This document shows positions 9,222 to 20,089 of a stretch of 64,000 nucleotides of DNA, in pieces. The notes beneath the pieces are model-generated. The model was given only the letters and a program-made list of their open reading frames with translations. It was not told the DNA's origin and did no database searches. How positions within the stretch are numbered: the first letter of the stretch is position 1; the number at the start of each line of letters is the position of its first letter. A program made the translations under genes and the position numbers. Origin of the DNA: Prostheceraeus crozeri. Lineage: Eukaryota > Platyhelminthes > Polycladida > Euryleptidae. Location: positions 62,001-126,000 of the forward strand of contig CAJQUW010007491.1 of assembly GCA_907163375.1 (NCBI GenBank). Direction: 5' to 3'.

Positions 9222-10706
9222 ATCACGCTCTAGTAACTTACTCTTTCATGTGCGCCTTTCCTGTCTAAAGGCGGTTACCTGTCATCTTACTGAACAAACT
9301 GAATCGATTTCAAAATCGTGCTCATCGCTTCATATGTGATCAAGATTCTATGTGTGATTCTAAAAGATTCCCATCACTTTCGCTGATGTTTGAGAAAGCG
9401 GCTGAATATGCTGATTAAATCTTGTGAATATGACATGCACCCGTTAAGAACTTTTGTTCCTGATATATTACCTAACACAAGATGCTTTAGGATTCCAACC
9501 GCATCCACAGTTCGACAGTCTGCTCATTTGTAGAATCATTCATTTCGCTTCCTCACAGATATCTCATGATTAGCTGTTGACCTGAAATTTAAAATTCAGA
9601 AAACTTGGTCTCAGCTGTGCATTTGTGCCATTGTACAATATACAAATTTACAAGCCTTCTATTTGATAGGCTACATACAATCTATCGGCTATTCTCTACG
9701 TGCGTCTCATATACTGAATCCAGATGTAGACCTACATCGACTACCAAGGATAGAAATGCATTTATTCATTTCGTCCGGTTGAAGAGCATTTATCAACTCT
9801 TCCGATCACTAGCTACGTTAAACCATTTAGAAGTTAATAAGAGTACAAATAGATTGATCATGTGAAGATCTTGTAGGAATAGGCCTGCAGCTAAAATATA
9901 AATGAATATAAAAATGAAATGTAGAAGATTTCCTCCGAAGTCAACCATTCCAATGTTTCCGCGAAATGAGTTTACAAGTACAAAGCTAGCATCCGATGAA
10001 ATGATACAGAAGAAAGATGACTTGCAGATACCCAAGGCATTCGAGTGATTAAGAAAATTCATAACATAGACTACTGATATTTGTCGTTACTACTAGTCAT
10101 TTTAATAAAGAGTAGAGACTATTTACATAACATTTGTATTTCCAATGCTCTAATCGAATACAATAGCATTCTGATTACTCGAGATCGTCACTCATACTTA
10201 ACTCGTCACCGAAAAATTCCCTTCCAAAGGTGCTATGTAACATATTTGACTTCAAATCGGATAACTCGTAACAGAAAATTGCCGAAAATGAAGATTTCTT
10301 CCGATAAGTCGTCAACGTTCAATAATTTTAACAGTGCAATTTTTAATATTTTATGCCGGCTTACACCTTATAGAGCCTAACAGTACTGGTTTGAGCTAAG
10401 ATGCCTACTCAATGGGATTATGCAAGTATAGAGGTGATGTTTGTTAAATTAGCAATTCGATGGGTTGTTACTTTCATGCTCAACCTCAAGAGTGTTTTTT
10501 CTTAAGCGTGATCATCACAAGGAACCTGCCACTGGTAGAGCAAAATAACTTAATCAAAGACGATGATTTCAATTAACTTTAAAAGATGTAAATGGGTCCA
10601 CATCACTATTCAGATTCAAGAAATGAAGCATTAATTTAGTGAATCATGAAATCATGCCGATGAAAACTGGATTAAAAACTTGAAATTTTAGCTAAGAAAG
10701 CACGAA
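9222..10706. repeat. Flank copy matching 636-2178; no gene
   Basis: Starts with the right target duplication ATCACG. Near-identical direct copy of 636-2178. Open frames such as 9605-9865 and 10081-10380 show no recognisable domain and are not kept in the other copy. Confidence 0.8.
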
Positions 10707-11027
10707 TGAGATCGCAACTTTTTCATGAAAACTTCCATTATAATGCGTTTCATGAAATTCCCTTAATCAGCACAATTTCCGCTTATTTACGATGCTTGTT
10801 AGCAAATATTCATTCCTTTTGATATCCAACTTGTTTCATTATACTTATAAAAGGGTTTCATGTCGGTAGTATATAAATAGGCAAAAAATTAGCTTTTTTC
10901 GAAAGTGCTCAAATAATTTTTGGACCGCAGGAACGTAATCTCCGCAAAAAACTGAATCTTTTCAAATAAATATTTTCACTGCATACATATACTTTTTTGA
11001 GTCGACACTCCAACTTACTTGCCAGTG
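10430..11027. repeat. Right arm of the diverged inverted repeat
   Basis: Inverse partner of 4433-5130. The outer boundary is sharp in both arms at the GAGTCGACACTCCAACTTAC / GAGTGTCGACTC region (10997-11027). Overlaps the end of the duplicated flank, so the flank itself is part of the arm. Confidence 0.65.
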
Positions 11028-12309
11028 TGTTTTTAAGTTCCTGAAGTTAGCACCAAAGTTAGAACCAACTTTTTCAAGCATTTTGCTCAAAGACGAAAAC
11101 CAGCTCACTTATGTAAAACAATGCGAAAAATTTCCCTCTGACACCAAAAACGCCGTTTGAGAACCATAAGATGACAAAAAAGTATATCTTATGTCAAAAA
11201 ATTGGTGCTAACTTCAGCGACTTCTAATACCCTTGAATCAAAGAAATGTCAAGAGTTGAGAAATATCAAACTCATTGAAATCAGAGCTGGGTCGACATTC
11301 ATAGCTGTCCTCAACTTTTTCCGTCATCACATCGGCGCTGTTTTCGTCATCATTTATCGACGCCTCTAAATTTGGATTGTCGGCATCAATTCAGACGAAA
11401 CCTCACATTCTTAACTGGTCTTAATTGAAAATCAAAAGTTGCTTAACTAATGCTCATATATTGTATCATTTTTCTTGAAAAATGCCATATTTTCTCTAAA
11501 AAGTGACCTCAATTCGACATCACATCGGCGGCTACTTATTGTGATCTCTTAGAAATCCATATCCAGAATTTGTCATTCGACATTGCCCTTTGCTTCAAAC
11601 TGTCATCACATCAATGCCGTGATATTATGATTTTCAGTGTCGCTGTATGGTGATGGAAACTTAAGTCACCATTCAATCTATACTGCTTGACATGATATCT
11701 TAGTAAGATACGAACGTACTTGTGTCCAGCGAAGCATGTCTTCTAGGGTATCGACTGGAAAAGCAAGGCACCGATTGCTCTGTTTCTACATCTACACCTT
11801 GCAAACAGTTCCGGTGCATCAATGAGTGATGCTATAACCTCCCCATTTTCATCTCCAATCTACGAGTCGCTAATTCTTTCACACGTGACAAAAAAAGGAC
11901 CCGGATCATTGATCGCAAACGCATCTTCTATATACATAGAGCTAGTTATATTTTGCATAAATTTCCACTTAAGATATTCAAAATTATAGAACTTTTCTAT
12001 GGAAATGTGTTTTGAGTTATTATCATAGGTTCTGCGTGTCATTGATCTATGTTTTCCGTAGAATAGTTCGATAATTTCAAATATCTCAAGTAAAAATTCA
12101 TGTGCATGCACTTCTCAGTTTCTAGATTATTACCCTGATGGTGGTGGGATGTTCGTACAGAAGGGTCTTGGAATTGCATGATTTCACTATGAACTAAGAA
12201 AGTGAAAAATGGTTGTTTTGTTATATTATTTGCTGCAAAAATCTATAGCTTGCTTCCTGCCGGAAATTGCACACAATAGCAGCAGAGCAGTTATTTTTTA
12301 CAAATGGTC
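11028..12309. other. No gene seen
   Basis: Mixed AT-rich DNA with no recognisable domain in any frame. A short motif, ATCACATCGGCG or near variants, recurs near 11325, 11518 and 11602. The last six bases, ATGGTC (12304-12309), are the expected place for the target duplication of Polinton P1. Confidence 0.45.
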
Positions 12310-12436
12310 AGTAATGTATAAATGACTGGTCCAGGACAACTAAAAAAATAAGATACCTCAAAAATGAAAAAAAAATGTATATATGACCGGTTCAGGACAA
12401 CTAAAAAATGAGATACCTCCAGAATGCAAAAACGGA

Positions 12437-12650
12437 ATATTTCATATACTGAAAAAAGACCTATAAAAATAAAAAATAAAATGATGTAATCAAATAAAAG
12501 TTTTAAGCTCGTTGGGATTTTTTCATATACTGAGAATGAGTATAGGAATATTTCATGCACTGAAAAAGAGTTTTATAAATAAAAATAATATTAAGGATAA
12601 AATCAAAAATAAAGTTCTAAGCTCGTTGGGATTTTTCATATACTGAAGAG
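12437..12650 (+). repeat. Tandem repeat of about 110 bp, two units
   Basis: The pattern TTTCATATACTGAAAAA, an A-rich stretch, then TTTTAAGCTCGTTGGGATTTT occurs twice in a row with small differences. AT-rich, non-coding, within the P1 terminal repeat. Confidence 0.6.
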
Positions 12651-12662
12651 AGGTTTCAAAAA

Positions 12663-12895
12663 AATCACGTAGTCGAAAATTTACGTAGTCCAAAAAATAT
12701 CAAAATTTCACGTAGTCGAAAATTTAGGTAGTCTAAAAATTTCACGTAGTCGAAAATTTAGGTAGTCTCAAAATATACGTAGTCCAAAAATTTATGTAGT
12801 CTAAGAATTTCACGTAGTCGAAAATTTATGTAGTCCAAAAATTTACGTAGTCTAAAAGTTTACAAAATTTATGTAGTCTTTCACATAGTCTAAAA
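12663..12895 (+). repeat. Array of TACGTAGTC-AAAATTT units
   Basis: A degenerate unit of about 15-17 bp (ACGTAGTCGAAAATTT, ACGTAGTCCAAAAATTT) recurs more than a dozen times without spacers. Just upstream of the membrane-protein fragment of P1. Not seen in the nested element. Confidence 0.7.
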
Positions 12896-12931
12896 ATATC
12901 AGAAGATTGTATTCAAAATATTTATTAAAAA

Positions 12932-13288
12932 ATGCAAACCTCAAAAATGGAAGAAACTTCGAGAATATATCCTTCGTTAATAAATGAACGTAGTTCTACT
13001 TTAATGGACATTGAAAAGATGAACATTGAAAAACACAAAGATAGAGTACGTTATATGAAAGACAAGGAATCACAATTATTATTAAGATTAGAACATTATG
13101 ATAAAATAAGAAAAAGATGGTCTAAAGTCAAGAATGTAACACAAGGTATTGGAATATTTTTAACAGAAAGTTTAGGTGCTTTAACAATTGTTATTTCTTC
13201 GGGAGTTCTTACAATTCCTGTTATTGCTACTGCTTTGCACTCTGATGATCGCCCAATTGTAGGGAATAGCTGCTTCCCGCATTCATGA
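12932..13288 (+). pseudogene. Polinton membrane protein, 5' part within the P1 terminal repeat
   Basis: Starts with MQTSKMEETSRIYPSL and shares most of its length with the 212-residue protein at 26475. Residues 1-65 are charged and helical; a hydrophobic stretch (GIGIFLTESLGALTIVISSGVLTIPVIATAL) could span the membrane once or twice. The homology stops after this segment, where the terminal repeat ends. An inverted copy lies at 63700-64000. Broken. Confidence 0.65.
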
Positions 13289-13578
13289 AACATTGCATTT
13301 CAGAACAAGCAGCTGTTACCCGCACTTATACACTTGCCAAATGAACTGCCAGTTTTTTTTCCAAATCCAGAAACACTTCCAAAACCGTTTTTGAATCCAG
13401 AAGTGCTCAGAAAATGGCAGCGATTCATTGGTTCACTTGAACTCTATTGTTTTAGAAAGTTACAATTGTCACGTCAACGTTGTCATAGGAATTTCATTGA
13501 TGCTTATAAACTGTATCTCATTTAATAAATTGTTGACAGTCAAAACGTTGTCAGTTAATAGAATTTATTTCATTTAAA

Positions 13579-14033
13579 ATGAATGGTGAAAATCTGACTG
13601 AGATATCTCCCAGAGCTTTTGGTCTGACTGAGTTTTTAAAATTATACGGCAAACAAACCACGACAAATTTCGATTTAAATAAGATCACAAATCAATTAGG
13701 AATAATGAATTTCCACGTCTTAATAAGAGATGGATTACAATTGAATAAAAATGAGCCGATTCCTTTGAACTTCATAACAAATCTTCACACATGAGACCAA
13801 AAAGGCATCCATTGGTCGGCAGGTCAAAGAAATAAAAACGGTTCTAATTTTTATTTCGACTCATATGGATTGCCTCCAACAAATGAAGTAAAAGAAATAC
13901 TTCGTAGTGGAACATACAATACTTTTCAAATTCAAAAACCAGGAACTACTTATTGTGGACAATTATGTCTGTATGTTTTATTCAAAATTACAGGAAGGAG
14001 TACCATTTCTAGATATTATGTTAGAATTATGGC
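13579..14033 (+). pseudogene. Polinton maturation protease (adenain-like Cys protease), P1 copy
   Basis: Homologous to the intact-looking protease at 42573-43076 but on the plus strand of P1. The IHWSAG, FYFDSYGLPPT and TTYCGQLCLYVLF blocks mark the His, Asp and Cys regions of the adenovirus-protease fold, which trims capsid precursors. Convergent with the integrase gene that follows. It lacks the GC-rich hairpin insertions seen in the nested element's gene. Broken. Confidence 0.75.
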
Positions 14034-14038
14034 TAAAG

Positions 14039-15270
14039 TTAAGTTTTTTGTAATTCATTTTCATAAAATTTACCTTTGATTTCCTCATTATCTAAATATT
14101 TTATTTCATAAGTAATCGGATAAGTTTGATTTATTTTAGAAACTTCAAATATCTCTTTAGTCCAATAACCAACAAAACCTTTTTCAAATTTATTTTTATA
14201 TTTGAATATTATCACTCTATCTCCAATTTTAAATTTCGCTTTCCGTTTCTGTAAATTTGCATTGATTTCATTCTCATTATCATTTTCAAATATCTTCTTT
14301 CCTACTAAATCTGGATTTTCACAGGCACTATTTGGAGTCTCTTCAATGCTTGAATGAATCTTATTGTTATGATCATCAACAATTCCTGGAAATATTTTTA
14401 ACCATTTCTGATTACCTTGTTCAGTAAATTTCTTAAATAATCTACTTTTTAACGTTATATTAAACCTTTCTATTACCACAGCTTTTCCAGCATTTTCTGT
14501 GGAATAGACATTTTCAAATAATGGCTCAACATTTCTGTTATAAAACTCAGATCCTCTATCAACAAACAATTTCTTTGGCTTTCTATTACTTTCTTTGAAT
14601 ATTTCTTCAAATGCATATTTAACTGATAAACCACTTTTTTTAATGGCTTCATCCAAGAGTATCGAGTGTATAAATATATAACGGTCAATGCGTATTTAAA
14701 ATCAGACTCATTCGGCATATGAATAAGATTAGCACTCAAAACATCATCTTTATTAAATACTTTTACCTTCAACAGATATTTCGGCTTTCTATATTCCTTA
14801 TGAATTTCAGACGCGTAGGTTTCAGTGTCATGAGTTTTGTCTAAACCCTGACCGAACAATATTTTAGCTTGTAAAGGTTTTTTTAAGAAACATTCTTTCA
14901 ATTTTTTCTCTAAATGTAGGATTTTGAATATTATCTAATTCTTCTATCATTTTCCTATCAGCTTCATGACGAGATTTTGGGTCATGATTTCGATAAGCTA
15001 AATCGTGTCTATAAGCTGCTACATCAACTCTGTTTATTGGTTCTTCACCTGGTTTTGGATTATTATTCTCATCTAGTCTTATCTAATCGAGTTCCTGGAC
15101 CGGTATATGAATGTCCAGGAGGATGTTTTTCTTTTGAATGTTTACTCCAAATAAATCCAGGAAAGTTTTCTAATGTTTTTTGTATGTCACCTACGGTGTG
15201 CAGCCGATGGCCAGAATGTACTTTTAAGAGATAATTCAATAAATCTTTTTGTAGAATTGTAGAATACATT
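14039..15270 (-). pseudogene. Polinton integrase with upstream PLA2-like region, P1 copy
   Basis: On the minus strand, the upstream part (about 15270-14930) holds SYTGPGTRLD and AYRHDLAYRNHD, the calcium loop and His-Asp catalytic motif of parvovirus-type phospholipase A2. The downstream part (about 14930-14039) is a retrovirus-like integrase with FVDRGSEFYNRN, VVIERFN and a C-terminal chromodomain-like segment (KIGDRVIIFKYKNKFEKGFVGYWTKEIFEVSKI). The integrase joins element ends to target DNA. Same order as in the nested element. Broken. Confidence 0.75.
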
Positions 15271-15339
15271 TTAAAGATAAAAAGTATTTATAACTTTATA
15301 TCAATATGTTTATAACATTATAGCAATATATTAATCTAA

Positions 15340-15827
15340 TCATACTAGGACTTAGATATATTCCAGAGCCATCTTTTGTTTCTTTTATTTCTATTAAATC
15401 ATTAACATTATGTAGAATGTTCTTGAGAACTCGTGTTTTCAAACTAAATCAACTAAATTTAATTTACTTATAAAATTATCTACTATTCCTTCACCCCTAG
15501 CAACTTTCTCCAACTCTCTATTATGACGTCTTTGTTCTTCTAATGCTGCCTTCTCTGATTTATTTTTATTTACTGCTTGCTTGGACAGTGCCAGCTGTCC
15601 CACCTGCAACACTTCCTGCTGCTGCTATACCTCCTATTATTAGTGGAATTAATGGGAGAATTCCACCATTCTTTTCTTCTTGTAATTTAATATTCTCTAT
15701 CATTGGTTTACTTATGTAATATTTCTTTTTGTCAATCGAATAGTTTAGGTGCATTTTTGTCAATAATCCTACGCAATTTTAATTCAACAGCTTTATTGTT
15801 ATTATTATTACATTTCGTTTGCGACAT
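15340..15827 (-). pseudogene. Small virion protein with adenovirus pX/mu-like segment, P1 copy
   Basis: Contains NGGILPLIPLIIGGIAAAG, a Gly-Gly-x-Leu-Pro-x-Ile-Pro plus glycine/alanine hydrophobic run that resembles the core-peptide segment of adenovirus pX. It is placed between the major capsid and integrase genes as in the nested element (59306-59791). Broken. Confidence 0.6.
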
Positions 15828-15869
15828 TTTTAATAAAAAATTTTAAGTTACCAAAAATTTTAATTGACT

Positions 15870-17182
15870 TATTCTAACCGTCTTTCCAAAAAAGAATTTC
15901 AATAGAATATTTTACATCTTCTATCGATAAACCACAAGCCATCAATGAAGTTGTGGAATCTTTCTTTTCAATATTAAGTGTTACATCACAACCATTTTTA
16001 ACAATATCTTCAGATTGTGCACTTAAATCGAAACAGAAAACTCGATATAAATGTCTCCAATCTCCAGGAGTTAATTGTGTTTCAACTCCAAATTCTATAC
16101 AAAGATTTCTATAAGCATCATATCCTTCCATAAATTGATTATTGGTATCATCGAATCTTAATGGATCAATTGGATATCGGGTTTGATTTAAAGCAACTTG
16201 TTAACTTCGAATTGTGTTAATATGGAAAAGATTGTTGTTCTTTTCAAAACTTGGAGAATCATTTTTTGAAAAGTCTTGGAGTATTCGAAGTTCTAGTAAA
16301 ATGCCAGTTAAATCTTTGTTCAGAAAAAGTTACAGAACTAGCAGTACGCTTTAGAAAATTTACTGGAATTGGTTTGTTAGTATTTAATCTTTTTGCAATA
16401 GTTGATTCAACCTCTAAACTAGGAGCAATGTGTTTTATCCACCATTCAAGTGTATCAATTTTTAAATATGTTTTTTCCAGTTTTACCATAAAAGATTAAT
16501 TCATTATTTGCTGTGCGATGAATTATTATATAAATTCTAATTAACATGATATTTTATCATAATCTAAATATCCGAATAATGGAGACAATGACCAATTTAC
16601 TGTCTGTTTACTTTTCTTGTTAAAAACACGTCTTTCTTTATATGCAGTATTATTTGTTTTCTTTAAAAGATTTGCAATATTTTCTACATCTTTTGCAATT
16701 CCTGCGACATCTGTTCCAGCGTTAGTTAAATTATCTACAATTGTTCCATCATTAGTATCAGGAAACCAACCTTCGATTTCATGCTTTTTATTATTTTCAC
16801 CAATTGTAACAAATCGAAGCATTGTATCAATTACACCTGGAGAATCACTTATTTTTTCTATATTTTGAGTTGCAACATCTAAACGCATTTGTGCAAATAA
16901 TCTTGGAAAGAAATTATTCTCTAATGCAATATTATCGGTATCTGATAATGGTGTTGTAAAATTAGCATCACTAGATAAAGAATATTCACAGTGTAAAAAG
17001 GAATCAGGTAAATATAGATAACTTTGTTGATTGTCAACTTCAAAGATTAAATCTCCTCCAGTATTTACTCTACTAGAAGATCCGGGATTCATAGCAATTC
17101 TTATATAGTCATTATTTTTTTGATTGTAACTGACGAACGGAGGATCGTCTAATCTAAATTTATTTTCAATCAGAGAAGACAT
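15870..17182 (-). pseudogene. Polinton major capsid protein, P1 copy
   Basis: Starts MSSLIENKFRLDDPPFVSYN and covers about 440 codons, matching the gene at 57773-59107 along its length. The C-terminal LYRVFCFDLSAQSEDIVKNG block is typical of the double jelly-roll capsid proteins of Polintons and related viruses. Forms the icosahedral shell in family members. Broken. Confidence 0.75.
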
Positions 17183-17272
17183 TTCTATTAAAAAAAATTT
17201 GACTTTTTGCTTTTTCTCAAAAAAAATAATTTCTCACACACAGAAAAAATATTTTCTTAGAATATATTTTAG

Positions 17273-17728
17273 AATTTTGGTAAACCATTACCTCTTATTT
17301 CTTCAATTAATTTCTTCTCCTGTTTGCTTTCAGCGGCTATGTTAACAATTTTGTTTTTTGTTTCCTCTGAAAGTTTTTTAATTTTTCTGTTCTTGAGAAT
17401 CATTCTTAAGTTTACAAATAGTTTCTAGTTGTTTTAATTCGTTTTGAGACTTAACAGCATTTGATATTGCACTAGATGTACTACCTATAGCAGCTGCTCC
17501 TTTTGCAGCAGATGTAATCAAATCTTTATTATTTCTAATAACATTAACGATAGTCCCTATATTATCACTGATGCCAGAAAATATTCTAACTCCGCTGTTT
17601 ACACCATCTCCTTCTTTTTGAATAGTTTCTACATTGTTATAATGGTAAACAGATTTCATAGATGGTTCATGAGCAATTTTTTTATTTCAAGAAAAATGTT
17701 TAAGTTTGTGTTTATAAATTATAAGCAT
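17273..17728 (-). pseudogene. Small Gly/Ala-rich virion-type protein, P1 copy
   Basis: Homologue of the gene at 57081-57643. The middle part (NIGTIVNVIRNNKDLITSAAKGAAAIGSTSSAISNAV) is a hydrophobic, alanine/glycine-rich helix followed by a charged helix (QNELKQLETICKLKND). Lies between capsid and fibre-like genes. Function unknown; a capsid-associated role is inferred from position. Its 3' end lacks the GC-rich hairpin insertion present in the nested element. Broken. Confidence 0.6.
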
Positions 17729-17934
17729 TTTTAGGATTAAATTTGACTTTTGGGAAAAATATTTATAACAAAAATTGTGACAAAAAAATTATTTGTGACC
17801 AAAAAATTTTTTATATCTAAAAATTATTTATGACAAAAAAATATTTTATCATCGTTTGGTTGATACTGTGGTTGATACTGAAATTAAATCCTAAAAGTTA
17901 GTTAATATTCCAGTTAGAAAATATTCCAGCTCTG

Positions 17935-18066
17935 TTTACACCATTTCCTTCTTTTGAATTGATTTTACACTGTTATAATGGTAAACAGATTTCATAAATG
18001 GTTCAGTTGCAATGTTTTGATTTGATGAAAAATGTTTAAGATTGTGTTTATAAATTACAGGCATTT
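17935..18066 (-). repeat. Partial tandem copy of the Gly/Ala-rich gene's 5' end
   Basis: Reverse strand reads from an ATG at about 18064 through a segment like IYKHNLKHF, then HYN and QKEGNGVN, matching the first 45 or so codons of the gene at 17728. Present in P1 only, so it arose after P1 split from the nested lineage. Confidence 0.6.
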
Positions 18067-18099
18067 TTAGGTTTTAATTTTAATTTGTGATTAAGATTT

Positions 18100-18976
18100 A
18101 CGTTTATGATTACGATTTACGTTTGTGAATGGACAACAACCGCGTGATAACTTTGTTGATTTGCTTTTGCACTTTCTCTATTGCGTTAAGCAGCGTGTGA
18201 TGTATTTTAATTTCTTTTCTATTAACTTGCATTTTCTGCTGATTCATCTTTAAATCCGTTTTAAGAGCCTTCAACTGAATTTTAAGAACATCTAACTGAC
18301 TTTTAACAGCATCTGTTCTTTATTTCCTTTATAATTTTTCTTCAATTCATTTTCTAAATTGATTTTAAGAGTTTTCATTTCATCAACCCTTTGATTATGT
18401 GATTTTGCTTCATTTACTATTCTATTCATCTTTTTCATTTGTTGAGTAATTTTAGAACTTAATTCATCGACACTTTTTTAGAATGTAGCTTGTAACTTAT
18501 TTAGATTTTTAAAAAATTTTTTAGAAAGTTTTTCTAATTCATTTTCTAATTGTTCTTTCAATAGTTGTATCTGATGTTTATTTTTAATGACTGCAGATTT
18601 TAACTTCATAGAAAGTAATATTAAATTTTTTTGATTGTTCTGAATTTTTTTTAAAAAGTTTTGCTATATTTACTTCTAGCTCTTTATCCTTTTTATCAAG
18701 TTTTAATAAGTTTTCGTTTAATGATTTGTCATTAAGTTTTATCAACTTTAACTCATTCATCAGCGGAATCAAAACATCGTTCATATATTTTTCTTTTAAG
18801 TCATTGATTTGTGTATCAACATATTGTTTATTCGTTAACTCTGTATTTTGTTGCGGAAGAATAGAAAGATGTAATGGACCAGATAAAACGTCTCCAGTTT
18901 TCATGATATAGTTTTCTATTTCTGATTCATGATTATTCGGGATATATGCACATCCACCAACATTTGGTAACATCAT
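18100..18976 (-). pseudogene. Fibre-like coiled-coil protein, P1 copy
   Basis: Starts MMLPNVGGCAYIPNN; residues about 25-55 read MKTGDVLSGPLHL then NKQYVDTQI, a pattern common in trimeric phage tail-fibre proteins, followed by long heptad-rich helices. Same relative place as 56056-56945 in the nested element. Broken. Confidence 0.6.
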
Positions 18977-19030
18977 TTTTCAACAATAAAAGATATGTCA
19001 TAAAAAATTATTTTCTCATGAAAATAAAAA

Positions 19031-19944
19031 ATGGAAATGACTCAAATTTGTCAAGTTTGTAATATGCGTTTTACAAATCAAGAGTTATTATATTCACATA
19101 TGAAATATACACCATGTGGTCAACTTATAGAACAATCTCAACAAAATATGCAACCTATGTCAAGCATGCAATACTACAGTATGCAAATATACAAGTATGT
19201 CAAGTACTACCTATGACATATAAGCAATACTTTCGTCAATCACAACAATTAAAAAATTTGTTTATACCTCAACAAGGTCAAAATATGCAACCTATTCAAA
19301 ATATGCAACCTGTTCAATAAATTCAACCTATGTCAAATATTCAACAATTACAACATTTGTTTATATCTCAAGAAGGACAAAATCTTTACACAGCTAGAAA
19401 AAAATAACGTAGGTCCAAATAATAATTATTTAGTTCCAAATAATCACCTAGTACAGAATAATCATGTAGATCAAAATCAGGAAGAAGTTCACATGCAACA
19501 AAAAAATAAAATTCCCAAAGCTAGGCAATCTGTGGATGCACAACAATCTATGGATGCACGACAATCTATGCAATGTAATATGAAAGAAATATGTTCTGGT
19601 TGTAATAAAAATATAACGTCCAAAAATTTTGCACGTCATTTAAATTATGTGAGCAACCAGAGGAGGCTAAAAAAGATAAAATAAAATATAAAATGAAAGA
19701 TCAGCTATGTCGTAATTGTAATAAATATTTTACAAGTCAAGGAATTACTAATCATTATAATTCTTGTATAAATTCTACAAAACAATGTACAAATTGTCAA
19801 ATAATTGAACCTAGGACAGAGTTTTATGATAGTAAATATCAGTGTAAGGATTGTTTAAAAGAAAAAGTAAAGTGTAGAGGTTGTCAAAAAATTATATTGA
19901 AGAAAAAATTTTCGCGACATGTAACACTTTGTCCTAATCTATAA
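19031..19944 (+). pseudogene. Multi zinc-finger gene unique to P1
   Basis: Successive Cys/His clusters are visible: CQVCNMRFTNQELLYSHMKYTPC, CSGCNKNITSKNFARHL, CRNCNKYFTSQGITNHYNSC, CTNC/CKDC, and CRGCQKIILKKKFSRHVTLC. A linker rich in Gln-Asn-Met-Gln-Pro repeats (about 19135-19335) joins the first finger to the rest. It occupies the place between polymerase and fibre-like gene where the nested element has an unrelated gene (34715-35997). Nucleic-acid binding is likely. Broken as a whole; the last part (19693-19944) is open. Confidence 0.6.
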
Positions 19945-20089
19945 TTGAGCAAATGCAAGTATATGATAAAGATTTGAATATATTAATAGATACTTAACGT
20001 GAAATATATTCATAACTCTCAAGACGTTGATATTAGAATGTTTATATCTAAAATTAAAACACAAATTTTTTTTAAAAAAATAAAAAATA

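Larger units (their letters stand above)
12310..13250 (+). repeat. Left terminal inverted repeat of P1
   Basis: The inner part (about 12940-13250) matches the reverse complement of about 63700-64000; the outer part would pair with sequence beyond the window. It contains two CCAGGACAAC-type motifs near the tip, two tandem repeat arrays and the 5' part of a membrane-protein gene. Confidence 0.7.

Noticed and set aside
10081-10380. Open frame in the duplicated flank
   Set aside because: Not kept open in the other copy (1561-1860) and no recognisable domain.
12663-12895. CRISPR-like array
   Set aside because: Units abut each other without unique spacers, and the context is an animal mobile element.
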